Origin: Coriobacteriaceae bacterium | GTDB lineage: Bacteria; Actinomycetota; Coriobacteriia; Coriobacteriales; Coriobacteriaceae | DNA length: 57,780 nt | Direction: 5' to 3' | Assembly: GCA_902363125.1 (NCBI GenBank) | Contig: CABIZD010000013.1 | Location: 1 to 57,780 of the forward strand | Shown here: one piece after another, positions 1-8,144 of the stretch | Layout: each line of letters starts with the position of its first letter | Position numbering within the stretch: the first letter of the stretch is position 1 | Position numbers and translations under genes: made by a program | The notes under the pieces: model-generated | Seen by the model: only the letters and a program-made list of their open reading frames with translations | Databases searched by the model: none | Told to the model about the DNA's origin: nothing

Positions 1-71
1 TCATCCGTTATCTGAGTCAACGACGGATTGTAGGCGATGTCCCTCCCATCTGCCCCGGGTCGCGGGCGCAA
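1..71 (-). other. possible truncated gene start at the left edge
   Basis: On the minus strand a frame opens after an in-frame TAA and runs off the window edge. A TTG preceded by a GGGGAG stretch could start it, and the readable residues (for example DGRDIAYNPSLTQITD) look protein-like. No family is recognised. The same stretch is GC-rich and can fold into a hairpin with a TTGC loop, so an RNA or untranslated region is equally possible. Weakly supported. Confidence 0.2.
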
Positions 72-272
72 GCCCCCGCTCCCCGCCGGCTCTTACACCA
101 CATCTGTGCGCACTACCTTTGGAGGGGTTTAAACTTGCGAAAATGTAGGAGGAATGACTGTAAAAGTGTTAGTTAATGGACAATCGTAGATCATTCTGGT
201 GGTCGGAAAGCTCAAAGTAATGTATCCATTTCGGTAACAGTACTCATATTTGACATTTTTTGACCACAGGGG

Positions 273-1055
273 TCAGCGAAGGCTAAAAACAGAGCGTGAA
301 TTTGCCAAAACTGCCGACTCGATGTGCTTTGCGCCACAGTTTTTGAGTGAGGCGATGCGTTCTGAGGTCCATGCGAGCGATCTGATGAGCGACTGTGCGC
401 TTGTTTCTGTGTTTGGTTCGGCTGGTGAATCGGTCTCGAGCAGTAGGCGGTCGAGTGGGATCTGTCGTGCGTATTCGCGACCGCGCTTGGTCGCGAGCAT
501 GCGTTCGTTGACGGAAAAATAGCAGCCTGCATCGCGCGCGCGGACGAGTTCGTCCGAAGTACCGCTAAACCAGTGGAAGATGATAACGGGGGAGTCGGGG
601 TTTGGGATGAGTAGTCCATGCGATTCGAGGACGTCCAGTACGGCTCCTGCCGAACGAACGGCATGAATTGATATCACGCGTCCGGTAAGAGGATGCTGCA
701 CGAGCGTATCGCAGAGCCGGTCAAGTGCCTGTATTTGCAGCGGCTCGCTTCCAGCAAAACGAGTGGAAAAGTCGAGTCCCACCTCGCCGATGTAGCGCCC
801 TTGGGCAGCAACTTCGCAAAGCAGATTGACTTCGGCAGGACCGCAGCGGCCGTCGGCGAGCCACCAGGGATGGAGGCCGACGCCCGCGATAATGTTTGGG
901 TAACGGCTGGCCCGCTTTTTTGCTGCCTCGAAGTCGCATGGGTCGATGCCACAGTCAAAGAGCCCCAGACCCAATGCCGCCGACTCATTGGCCGTAGCAT
1001 CGGGGCTGAGCATCAAATCAAGGTGACAATGCGTGTCAAAGAATCGCGGTTCCAT
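273..1055 (-). CDS. tatD: TatD family metal-dependent hydrolase/DNase
   Basis: A 260-residue protein of normal TatD length. The N-terminal FDTHCHLD motif supplies the two metal-binding histidines and the following acidic residue, GEVGLDF carries the central Glu, and the C-terminal LLLETDSP is the characteristic last metal-site signature. TatD enzymes are amidohydrolase-fold 3'-5' exonucleases or D-aminoacyl-tRNA deacylase-like cytosolic hydrolases; the precise substrate cannot be told from sequence. The start lies 14 bases after the stop of tcdA on the same strand, so the two are probably cotranscribed. The family is clear; the exact role is inferred. Confidence 0.9.
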   Translation of the reverse strand: MEPRFFDTHCHLDLMLSPDATANESAALGLGLFDCGIDPCDFEAAKKRASRYPNIIAGVGLHPWWLADGRCGPAEVNLLCEVAAQGRYIGEVGLDFSTRFAGSEPLQIQALDRLCDTLVQHPLTGRVISIHAVRSAGAVLDVLESHGLLIPNPDSPVIIFHWFSGTSDELVRARDAGCYFSVNERMLATKRGREYARQIPLDRLLLETDSPAEPNTETSAQSLIRSLAWTSERIASLKNCGAKHIESAVLANSRSVFSLR

Positions 1056-1069
1056 CGCAGGGCATCCTG

Positions 1070-1867
1070 CTAGTCCAGGCGCTGGCCATCGGCGCGCACG
1101 CGCTCGGTGCCGCGCCCACTGATCTGGCGGATAACCTCGCCGGCAATCATCTGACCCATGATGGGCGGCATAAAGCTGGCGGTTCCCAGCTCGGTACGCT
1201 CGTGGATATTGGAAGGGTCGCGGGGCTGTGTCTTAACCGATTCCTCACAGCTAAACAGTACATGCAGGCTCTTGATTCCGCGTTTCTTGCATTCTTTGCG
1301 CATAATGCGGCTCATGGGGTCACGCACTGTATCGAAGATGTCGGCAAAGCGGAGGCACTCGGGATGGAGCTTGTTGGCCCCGCCCATGGAGCTAACCAAA
1401 CGAATGTCGTGGTCCTGAGCATATTTGGCAATGGTGAGCTTGGCCGAGATGGTGTCGATGGCGTCGACGACGTAGTCGAGCTTGCCGTCCGTCTGCTCCA
1501 AAACGCTCGCGAAGAAATCATCGATGTTGTCGCTCAGCAAGTATTCAGTTCGCTTGATGACGGCAGCGGCGGGATTGATGTCGTGGATCATGGCTTCCAT
1601 CACGTCAACCTTGCGCTTTCCGATGGTGCTGTGAAAGGCGATGGCCTGGCGATTGATATTGCTGGGCGCGATGACGTCCTTATCCAGAATGACGAAATGT
1701 CCGATGCCGCCGCGGGCGAGTGCCTCGCAGCAGTTGGAGCCCACGCCTCCGCAGCCGAGCACCAGCACCGTAGCATCGGCGAGCTTATCGAGTGCCTCGC
1801 GGCCCATGATGATCTCGAGCTTGGTGTCGCGTGTCTCGATGGCGGCTGCGGCAGCGGTTTCGGTCAT
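1070..1867 (-). CDS. tcdA: tRNA threonylcarbamoyladenosine dehydratase (TcdA/CsdL-like)
   Basis: A ThiF/MoeB/HesA-fold E1-like enzyme of 265 residues. VLVLGCGGVGSNCCEALARG near residue 35 is the glycine-rich nucleotide-binding loop, followed by DKDVIAPSNINRQ, the usual Asp/Asn/Arg ATP-contacting segment, and VVDAIDTISAK further on. This combination and length fit TcdA, which cyclises the t6A37 modification of tRNA to ct6A in an ATP-dependent step. The start is supported by GGAGGATATTT just upstream. It is the first gene of a short operon with tatD. Another E1-like activating enzyme is possible but less likely at this length. Confidence 0.85.
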   Translation of the reverse strand: MTETAAAAAIETRDTKLEIIMGREALDKLADATVLVLGCGGVGSNCCEALARGGIGHFVILDKDVIAPSNINRQAIAFHSTIGKRKVDVMEAMIHDINPAAAVIKRTEYLLSDNIDDFFASVLEQTDGKLDYVVDAIDTISAKLTIAKYAQDHDIRLVSSMGGANKLHPECLRFADIFDTVRDPMSRIMRKECKKRGIKSLHVLFSCEESVKTQPRDPSNIHERTELGTASFMPPIMGQMIAGEVIRQISGRGTERVRADGQRLD

Positions 1868-1911
1868 AAATATCCTCCGATGGGGAAGCAGGTCGTGTTT
1901 TAGCTATCGCC

Positions 1912-1917
1912 ATTATA
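1912..1917 (-). promoter_or_regulatory. -10 element (TATAAT) for tcdA-tatD
   Basis: A perfect TATAAT on the minus strand about 45 bases ahead of the tcdA start. The -35 region at the right distance is poor, so only the -10 is claimed. Confidence 0.4.
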
Positions 1918-1974
1918 GGTAATCGCCCATAGGTTGCGATGGCGTTTGCTTTGATGTGGTTTGAAGCAATGCGG

Positions 1975-2012
1975 TTAGATAGTTAGACAAACATCTAAAT
2001 ATTGAGTATAGT
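1975..2012 (+). promoter_or_regulatory. promoter and probable SdpR operator
   Basis: TTAGAC and TATAGT are separated by 18 bases and form a credible sigma-A-type promoter for sdpR. The -35 sits inside an inverted repeat, TTAGA-N6-TCTAA, and an additional TTAGAT lies just upstream. ArsR/SdpR proteins bind such short palindromes, so autorepression is the natural inference. Only the sequence elements are seen directly. Confidence 0.55.
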
Positions 2013-2046
2013 GTGCACGTCATGAGAGATGATGAAAGGAGGTCTT

Positions 2047-2325
2047 ATGCCGGGAGAGGGTTTTAAGGCGCTTGCCGATCCAACGCGACGGCGCATTTTG
2101 GAGTTGCTGCGCGAGGGCAATTGCACGGCGGGGGAGCTTGCCGAGCATTTCGATATCAGTAAGCCGTCGCTGAGCCATCACTTGGCGACGCTCAAAAACG
2201 CCGGGTTGGTGACCGACGAGCGCCATGGCCAAAACATCGTATACAGCTTAAACACCACCGTCATGCAGGACTTGATCGGTTGGTTTATGGGCTTTACAAA
2301 CACGGAAGGTGATAAGGATGAATAA
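2047..2325 (+). CDS. sdpR: ArsR/SdpR-family transcriptional repressor
   Basis: A 92-residue winged-helix protein. The N-terminal FKALADPTRRRILELLREG and SKPSLSHHLATLKNAGLV are typical ArsR-family helix and recognition-helix signatures, without the cysteine metal box of arsenic sensors. An upstream ATG pair exists, but AAAGGAGG sits directly before the ATG chosen here. The gene overlaps the following SdpI-like membrane protein by 8 bases. In Bacillus subtilis, SdpR represses its own operon until SdpI captures it at the membrane; the same wiring is inferred here from gene order and the inverted repeat in the promoter. Confidence 0.85.
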   Translation: MPGEGFKALADPTRRRILELLREGNCTAGELAEHFDISKPSLSHHLATLKNAGLVTDERHGQNIVYSLNTTVMQDLIGWFMGFTNTEGDKDE

Positions 2326-3022
2326 CGAAAACAAGGGCATTCACGCCACGGGGGTATCGCGGCGTGTGTGGATTGTGCTGATCGCTCTGTGCGTCGCCAA
2401 TGTCGTAGCGCACCTCATGGTGATGCCGAGCTTGCCTGCGCAGATTCCCACGCATTGGGGCGCGAACGGCGCCGTCGACGGTTGGGGTCCTAGCTGGATG
2501 GCCTCTGCGCTCGGTGTGCTGCCTCTGGCGCTTCTCGCAATGTTCTGCGTGGTGCCGCGCATCGACCCCAAAGGTGAGGCATATCGAACCTCGGGCAAGT
2601 TCTACCAGGGCTTCGTAATCGCCTTCACCTTGTTCATGTGCGCCATAAGCTGGCTGGGAGAGCTTACGGTCTGGGGCGTGGTGCCGGCGGTCGGTTCGGT
2701 TAACGTGCTGATTTCCGGTGTTGTCGGTTTGCTATTCATCGGCGTAGGCAACTACTTGCCGCGTGTGAAGCAGAACTATACGCTCGGTATCAAGACGCCT
2801 TGGGCGCTTGCCGATCCCGAGAACTGGCGCCGTACTCAGCGTTTTGGCGGCGCCTGCTTTATGGTGCTGGGTATTGGCCTGATTGTGATGGGCGTGGCAG
2901 GCAGCGTGCTTTCGAGTGAAGTCGTCGCCGCGGTGATTGCGGTTCTGGCGTTTGGTTCGGTTGGAGCCGTCTACGTCTACTCGTATCTGTTGTGGCGCAA
3001 ATCGCAGCGAGCCGCTCGTTAA
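2318..3022 (+). CDS. sdpI: SdpI family membrane protein (immunity/signal-transduction type)
   Basis: A 234-residue polytopic membrane protein. PAQIPTHWGANGAVDGW is the DUF1648 signature found in SdpI proteins, followed by several hydrophobic helices. NYTLGIKTPWALADPENWRRTQRFGG is the SdpI-domain motif near residues 145-170. The ATG used overlaps the sdpR stop codon; a GTG nine bases upstream is an alternative. SdpI proteins protect against the SDP cannibalism peptide in Bacillus, but many homologues lie outside toxin loci. No toxin gene is visible here, so the trigger remains unknown. Confidence 0.85.
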   Translation: MNNENKGIHATGVSRRVWIVLIALCVANVVAHLMVMPSLPAQIPTHWGANGAVDGWGPSWMASALGVLPLALLAMFCVVPRIDPKGEAYRTSGKFYQGFVIAFTLFMCAISWLGELTVWGVVPAVGSVNVLISGVVGLLFIGVGNYLPRVKQNYTLGIKTPWALADPENWRRTQRFGGACFMVLGIGLIVMGVAGSVLSSEVVAAVIAVLAFGSVGAVYVYSYLLWRKSQRAAR

Positions 3023-3087
3023 GGTTGCGGAAAACTAGCGTACGCAGTTCATAGTGTGTTAAGGGGGACTTTTCCCAGGTAGTATTA

Positions 3088-3115
3088 GGGGGTGTGGGCA
3101 ACCATGCCCCTTTTT
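3088..3115 (+). terminator. intrinsic terminator after sdpRI
   Basis: A nine-pair stem (GGGGTGTGG with CCATGCCCC, two wobble pairs) with a short loop, followed by five T residues. Confidence 0.7.
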
Positions 3116-3206
3116 CGTTAAGTTTCAGAGCTGGTTTTCTCATTTCGTTTCCACTAAAGCGAAACAAGAATAGGGAAACAGCAGGTAGAAAGGATAAAAC
3201 AGGCAA

Positions 3207-4886
3207 ATGGCAGAGTTTATCTACCAGATGTATCAGGCTCGTAAAGCCCATGGCGACAAGGTGATCCTTGACGACGTGACCCTGAGCTTCTACCCCGGTG
3301 CCAAGATCGGCGTCGTGGGCCCCAACGGTATGGGCAAGTCGACCCTGCTCAAGATCATGGCCGGCATCGAGGAGGTCTCCAACGGCGATGCCAGGCTCAC
3401 CCCCGGCTACACTGTGGGCATCCTGCAGCAGGAGCCGCCGCTCGACGACGACAAGACCGTCATCGAGAACGTGCGCATGGCGTTTGGCGATATGATCGCC
3501 AAGGTCGATCGCTTCAATAAGATCGGCGAGGAGATGTGCGACCCGGATTGCGACATGGACGCCCTCATGGCCGAGATGGGCAAGCTTCAGGACGAGATCG
3601 ACGCCGCCGACGGCTGGGATATCGATTCCAAGCTCGGCCAGGCCATGGACGCACTGCAGCTGCCCGATTCCGACATGCCAGTCAACGTGCTTTCCGGCGG
3701 CGAGCGCCGCCGCGTGGCCCTGTGCAAGCTGCTGCTCGAGGCTCCCGACCTGCTGCTGCTCGACGAGCCCACGAACCACCTGGATGCCGAGTCGATCCTG
3801 TGGCTCGAGCACTTCCTGCACAACTACCAGGGCGCGGTGCTTGCCGTCACACACGATCGCTACTTCCTGGATAACGTTGCCGAGTGGATCTGCGAGGTCG
3901 ACCGCGGTCACCTTTATCCCTACAAGGGCAACTACTCCACGTATCTGGAGACCAAGGCCGCCCGTATCGAGGCGCAGGGCAACCGCGACGCCAAGCTCGC
4001 CAAGCGCATGGAGGCCGAGCTCGAGTGGGTACGCAGCTCGCCCAAGGCTCGCCAGGCCAAGAACAAGGCTCGTCTGGCTCGCTACGAGGAGATGGAGGCC
4101 GAGGCCCGCGCAAGCCAGAAGCTCGACTGGACCGACATCCGCATCCCTGTGGGCCCGCGTCTGGGCAACAAGGTTCTCGAGGCCCATCACCTGCACAAGG
4201 AGTTCGATGGCCGTGTGCTCATCGACGACCTATCGTTCACCCTGCCGCGCAACGGTATCGTGGGTGTCATCGGCCCCAACGGTGTGGGCAAGACCACGCT
4301 GTTCAAGACCATCGTGGGCCTGGAGCCGCTGACTTCGGGCGAGCTCGAGGTGGGCGAGACCGTCAAGATCTCCTATGTCGATCAGAACCGTTCCGGCATC
4401 GACCCCGATAAGAACCTGTGGGAGGTCGTCTCGGATGGCCTGGACCACATGATGGTCGGTGAGACCGAGGTTCCGAGCCGTGCTTATGTGGCGAGCTTTG
4501 GCTTTAAAGGCCAGGACCAGCAGAAGCGCGCCGGCGTACTTTCCGGTGGCGAGCGCAACCGTCTGAACCTGGCGCTTACGCTCAAGCAGGGCGGCAACCT
4601 GCTGCTCCTCGACGAGCCCACGAACGACCTCGACGTCGAGACGCTGTCCTCGCTCGAGGCGGCGCTGCTCGAGTTCCCGGGCTGTTCGGTGGTCATTAGC
4701 CACGACCGTATGTTCCTGGACCGCGTTGCCACGCACATCCTGGCGTGGGAAGGCACCGACGAGAACCCGGGCAACTGGTATTGGTTTGAGGGCAACTTTG
4801 AGGCCTATCAGGCCAATCGTATCGAGCGCCTGGGCGAGGACGCAGCCCAGCCGCATCGTATTCACCGCAAGCTGACGCGCGACTAG
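3207..4886 (+). CDS. ettA: energy-dependent translational throttle EttA (ABC-F ATPase)
   Basis: A soluble protein of 559 residues with two ABC ATPase domains and no membrane segment, matching EttA length. Domain one has Walker A GPNGMGKST, signature LSGGERRRVALCK and Walker B LLLLDEPTNHLD. Domain two has GPNGVGKTT, LSGGERNRLNLA and LLLLDEPTNDLD. Between them lies the charged, helical linker (KLAKRMEAELEWVRSSPKARQ) characteristic of ABC-F ribosome factors. EttA binds the ribosomal E site and gates entry into the elongation cycle according to ATP/ADP state. The gene stands alone with terminators on both sides. Confidence 0.93.
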   Translation: MAEFIYQMYQARKAHGDKVILDDVTLSFYPGAKIGVVGPNGMGKSTLLKIMAGIEEVSNGDARLTPGYTVGILQQEPPLDDDKTVIENVRMAFGDMIAKVDRFNKIGEEMCDPDCDMDALMAEMGKLQDEIDAADGWDIDSKLGQAMDALQLPDSDMPVNVLSGGERRRVALCKLLLEAPDLLLLDEPTNHLDAESILWLEHFLHNYQGAVLAVTHDRYFLDNVAEWICEVDRGHLYPYKGNYSTYLETKAARIEAQGNRDAKLAKRMEAELEWVRSSPKARQAKNKARLARYEEMEAEARASQKLDWTDIRIPVGPRLGNKVLEAHHLHKEFDGRVLIDDLSFTLPRNGIVGVIGPNGVGKTTLFKTIVGLEPLTSGELEVGETVKISYVDQNRSGIDPDKNLWEVVSDGLDHMMVGETEVPSRAYVASFGFKGQDQQKRAGVLSGGERNRLNLALTLKQGGNLLLLDEPTNDLDVETLSSLEAALLEFPGCSVVISHDRMFLDRVATHILAWEGTDENPGNWYWFEGNFEAYQANRIERLGEDAAQPHRIHRKLTRD

Positions 4887-4894
4887 CAACAAGA

Positions 4895-4926
4895 AGAAAG
4901 GCCGCCAGCAAGGGCGGCCTTTCTTG
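4895..4926 (+). terminator. intrinsic terminator after ettA
   Basis: A perfect ten-base-pair stem, AAAGGCCGCC with GGCGGCCTTT, with a six-base loop and a short T-rich tail. Confidence 0.9.
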
Positions 4927-5166
4927 TAGCAATTGCATTGCAGCTATGTCAGGGCTGCTGGTTTGATTCATAATCAAAGTCATCTCTTTGGGATTAAAGC
5001 TCGTTTTTGCTATGAGTGATTTTCTAATTCCGTTTAAAACGTAAAGACGCATTGGGTTGCAAGGACATAAGCAAATCGAATTGAAATATAACCAGTGCTG
5101 TAACGTTACAAAAAAGATTATAGAATAGGAGTATCTTATAAGTCGCTTCTCTAGAAAGAAGAACAT

Positions 5167-6294
5167 ATGCTTTCGCGTCGTCGTTTTCTGCAACTTGTCG
5201 CGTCTTCAATTGTCGCCTTAGCCGCACGTCCGAAAGAGGTTTTTGCTTCGACGGGCAATATTGATGGTGAGCAGATACAATTTACTTCTGAAATTGCGCA
5301 AGAGCTTGCCGATAAATATATAAAGGGACTCCTCGGCTATTCGTATACGCCTTCTGACCCTATTCCTTTTGTAGATGTTGATGGGTCCCCGCTTGGTTAC
5401 ATTGTTCCGGTTGTGACATCCAATAGAGCCGCGGGCTATTTGGTTTTAGATGCTTCAGATGATGAAATACTTACGGGATATCGTTTTGGAGACGGCTTAG
5501 TCAGCCCTATGGATCGGGGAGGAGATCTTGGTGTTGAGTCTTATTCTTTCAATAACCCAGTCGTAATGATCAATCCATTCGAATTCGGCGTGCAATCTTT
5601 GGACGGTTCAATAACAACAAATTGCGGAAGAACAATCCCGGCTGTTTCCATAGAAGGACGGCCTGTCGTTTTATCGAATAAACCTTCAAGCTGGAACGAT
5701 GTTGTAATTTACGCAACTCAAATGCAGGATTACACAGTATCTGGATTTCGTTCCATTTCTCAGTTTATGTCATATGATGAAAGCGAGATTAAGAGGCTTA
5801 CCGCCCACTATGCTTGTATGGTGACAGCTTTTTCGAACGTTGCGGAACTGTATGGCATTGCCAATTTATATAGCGACCCTTCGCAATATATGCAGATATG
5901 GAATTACACCAATACCCATGCTCTTTCCGATGAAGAACAGACTGTTCCCGGTGTTGTTTTGGGCGGAACGCCGATTTCAACCTGTGCAACGGGGTTTACA
6001 AATTACTGCGCAAGCAGAGGGAGTAATCTTATCGCCCGCACTGTCTCCTCCCCGGCTATCGCGAACATTCAAAATGAGATTAACTCTAATAGACCGAATG
6101 TTTTACATGCGAGTTTGTACAACGGATCAGCCCATTCTGTAACAGCGGAGGCTTACGCCACTCTTACTGGTAAGAAAACTGGAGAGACAAGGCAGATGAT
6201 TGGCATAGCGGACGGCTGGAATTCATCCTTATCCTTCCTGAAGTATGATCAGAGTTATTATGCGTGGACTTATGGAACGACTTTTTCGAAGTAG
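5167..6294 (+). CDS. secreted papain-like cysteine protease candidate (C10/C39-like)
   Basis: A 375-residue exported protein. The N terminus LSRRRFLQLVASSIVALAA is a twin-arginine signal sequence. The stretch after it (GYIVPVVTSNRAAGYLVLDA) resembles the prodomain of streptopain-type C10 proteases. HYACMVTAFSNVAELYG matches the nucleophile-helix pattern with a candidate Cys, and GSAHSVTAEAY supplies a candidate His, followed by GIADGWN, as in C10 and C39-like peptidases. The fold assignment is an inference from these spaced motifs. Codon use is clearly more AT-rich than in ettA or ldh, suggesting acquired DNA. A lipoprotein gene overlaps its 3' end, which invites a protease/partner hypothesis. 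Confidence 0.6.
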   Translation: MLSRRRFLQLVASSIVALAARPKEVFASTGNIDGEQIQFTSEIAQELADKYIKGLLGYSYTPSDPIPFVDVDGSPLGYIVPVVTSNRAAGYLVLDASDDEILTGYRFGDGLVSPMDRGGDLGVESYSFNNPVVMINPFEFGVQSLDGSITTNCGRTIPAVSIEGRPVVLSNKPSSWNDVVIYATQMQDYTVSGFRSISQFMSYDESEIKRLTAHYACMVTAFSNVAELYGIANLYSDPSQYMQIWNYTNTHALSDEEQTVPGVVLGGTPISTCATGFTNYCASRGSNLIARTVSSPAIANIQNEINSNRPNVLHASLYNGSAHSVTAEAYATLTGKKTGETRQMIGIADGWNSSLSFLKYDQSYYAWTYGTTFSK

Positions 6295-6664
6295 GACGAT
6301 TCGTTTAGTCCTGTCTTTGGTGTTGATGGCTTTATTGGTGAGCTGTTCAACAAAAGAAGAGATGCCGCGCGGAGATTCCGGAGAAATGTCTGTGACAAAC
6401 TCAGATTCATTGGAAATAGCTGGTGGGCATGCCGATGTGATGTTGCAAGGTAAAGGCATGCTTAGGTCGATTGATGCTGAAGACGCTGTCTGCTCAATAG
6501 AGGAATTAAAGACAGGTGAAACTGCATCGTACCGTGTTTCAGATAATGCTGCGAATATGATTGAGTCGATACCGATTGGAGCACAAGTTTCTTTTAGGTA
6601 TTTTGCTCCGCAACTTGAGGAGGAGCTTGCTTCTCTGGTGTCTATATGCGCCGATGACAACTAA
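6272..6664 (+). CDS. small lipoprotein overlapping the protease gene
   Basis: A basic N terminus (MERLFRSRTIRLVLSLVLMA) leads to the lipobox LVSC, so the mature protein would be lipid-anchored outside the membrane, with roughly 100 residues after the Cys. No domain is recognised. An upstream ATG in the same frame is possible; this start gives a conventional lipoprotein signal. The reading frame begins inside the 3' end of the protease gene, indicating translational coupling. Small proteins next to C10-type proteases are sometimes propeptide-like inhibitors, but nothing in this sequence proves that. Confidence 0.65.
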   Translation: MERLFRSRTIRLVLSLVLMALLVSCSTKEEMPRGDSGEMSVTNSDSLEIAGGHADVMLQGKGMLRSIDAEDAVCSIEELKTGETASYRVSDNAANMIESIPIGAQVSFRYFAPQLEEELASLVSICADDN

Positions 6665-6677
6665 AAGGCCTGAATTC

Positions 6678-6720
6678 AAACGGCCTCGGATGGTCAATTG
6701 GCTATCCGAGGCCGTTTTTT
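6678..6720. terminator. bidirectional intrinsic terminator
   Basis: A perfect 14-base-pair stem (AAACGGCCTCGGAT with its complement) and a T run on the plus strand. It separates the lipoprotein gene from the convergent gene on the minus strand, whose stop codon overlaps the T run. Confidence 0.9.
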
Positions 6721-8008
6721 ACTCGACCGGGGCGTTGACCTTGTCGATGGTCCAGGCGGCTCCGAGGCCGCCGGTGGTGTTGCGGCGGATGCGCACGGTG
6801 ACTTCGTGGCGCTCGCCTGCCTGCGTGTAACGCAGGGGGAAGCTTGCGCGGTTTCGCGCGGCCTCGATGGTTCCGCGCTCGCGGGCGATCCAGTAGTACT
6901 CGCCGACGATGCCGAGCGTGTCGGCGCCGTAGGGGAGATAGGTCGACAACTGGTGCAGAAGCGGGCCGGGGCAGAAGACCTCGGTTGCGAAATCGACGGG
7001 GAAGTCCTCGGGGATGGCGGGCGCTACGGGTGCGGGGGCCGGTACCATCGTCGGTGCGAAGGCCTGCTCATTGACGGGCGTCACCTCGATGACGGGCGCG
7101 GGTTCGGCGCCGAGTACTGATTCGGTGTCCGCTTTCGGCATCGCCGCGGAATCTGCGGGCTCGACGATGGCGGGTGCGTCTGCGGTCGCGGTGTCGAACT
7201 CGACTTGCGGAGCGCTCTGATTCTCGACGCTCGACTTTGCCTCGATGGGCGTGGAGGCCATGGTGGTGATGCCGGCGTTGGCGTTCTCGGGGTCATAGAC
7301 GACCGTAAGCGAGATGGCAGGCTGCGGTGCCTCGGGCTCCGATGCCACCTCGGTAGCGTCCTGTTCTGCGGGCTCGCAAGGCTGATCGTCCACGGCCTCG
7401 TCGCCAAAGACATCGCTGTTTTGGAACGCAGACGTCTCGGGCTGGTCGGCGGCTTCTTCGGTTGTCGACTTGGGAGCTTCGTTGAGCTCCGCAGTGGCTT
7501 CCTGCTCGGATATGACTTTGGGATCGGCCGTGGTGGCGATTTCGGTTTCGGCTTCTGCCGTTACCTCAATAGCGACTTCGATCTCGGGCTCGGGCTCGGG
7601 CACAGCTTCAACTACGGGCTCGGGACGCTTAACGTGCTTGGGGCGCACGGCCTTCAGGTCCTTCTCGCCGCGCTTCTTCTTTTTGTAGGACTGCTTGGCG
7701 CCCTTGGTGGCCTTGGGCTTGTCCTCGCCCTTGGCAAGGGCGGCATCCCAGGTATCGTTGGCGATGACGGTGGCATACAGGCGGCCGCCCTTAAAGACGG
7801 TCAGCTTAATGCAGTCGTCGAGTTCCTCGAGCAACTCGCGCGTGGACTCGAAGCCCAGGTCATAAGCAGTCATGTCGCCAGCGGCGAGCGCCTCCTCGAC
7901 CTGCGTCATAAACGTTTGCTTGCCGCATCCAATCGCATCGCGCAGCAGGCGATACAGATAGATGTGGTTGCCCAGCGATAGCGTGGACCTAACTATTGTC
8001 TTGCTCAT
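6719..8008 (-). CDS. hypothetical protein with folded ends and a long acidic Pro/Ala/Glu linker
   Basis: A 429-residue protein with no signal peptide. The first 90 residues look folded; YDLGFESTRELLEELDDCIKL followed by GGRLYATVI resembles an OST-HTH/LOTUS-type winged helix, which is tentative. A lysine-rich stretch (SYKKKKRGEKDLKAVRPKH) precedes about 200 residues rich in Glu, Ala, Pro and Thr, clearly disordered. The last 90 residues (from PVDFATEVFCPGPLLHQLS) appear folded again and end in a short basic beta-rich segment. The start was set at the ATG preceded by AGAGGAG, discarding 13 codons of a longer frame. A regulatory RNA-binding role would fit the N-terminal guess, but function is unknown. 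Confidence 0.65.
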   Translation of the reverse strand: MSKTIVRSTLSLGNHIYLYRLLRDAIGCGKQTFMTQVEEALAAGDMTAYDLGFESTRELLEELDDCIKLTVFKGGRLYATVIANDTWDAALAKGEDKPKATKGAKQSYKKKKRGEKDLKAVRPKHVKRPEPVVEAVPEPEPEIEVAIEVTAEAETEIATTADPKVISEQEATAELNEAPKSTTEEAADQPETSAFQNSDVFGDEAVDDQPCEPAEQDATEVASEPEAPQPAISLTVVYDPENANAGITTMASTPIEAKSSVENQSAPQVEFDTATADAPAIVEPADSAAMPKADTESVLGAEPAPVIEVTPVNEQAFAPTMVPAPAPVAPAIPEDFPVDFATEVFCPGPLLHQLSTYLPYGADTLGIVGEYYWIARERGTIEAARNRASFPLRYTQAGERHEVTVRIRRNTTGGLGAAWTIDKVNAPVE

Positions 8009-8080
8009 GGCAAATCTCCTCTTTACACACGTAAAGCATCTTACCATCGCATAGCGTTCGTCATGACGGCACCCAAGGCA

Positions 8081-8114
8081 AACGGGCGCGAACCGCTATC
8101 GATTCGCGCCCGTT
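8081..8114 (-). terminator. intrinsic terminator of the downstream minus-strand gene
   Basis: A perfect 12-base-pair stem, AACGGGCGCGAA with TTCGCGCCCGTT, placed just after the stop of the Ser/Thr-rich membrane protein gene. The T tail on the minus strand is short. Confidence 0.6.
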
Positions 8115-8144
8115 GTACAGGTTGCCTATCTGGGGATGCAGCGC

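Noticed and set aside
154..189. 11-codon frame (MTVKVLVNGQS) with a TAGGAGG site
   Set aside because: Too short and without context; could be chance. Not listed as a gene.
2859..4196. 445-codon minus-strand frame over ettA
   Set aside because: Antisense shadow of an ABC-F gene; no motif or ribosome site.
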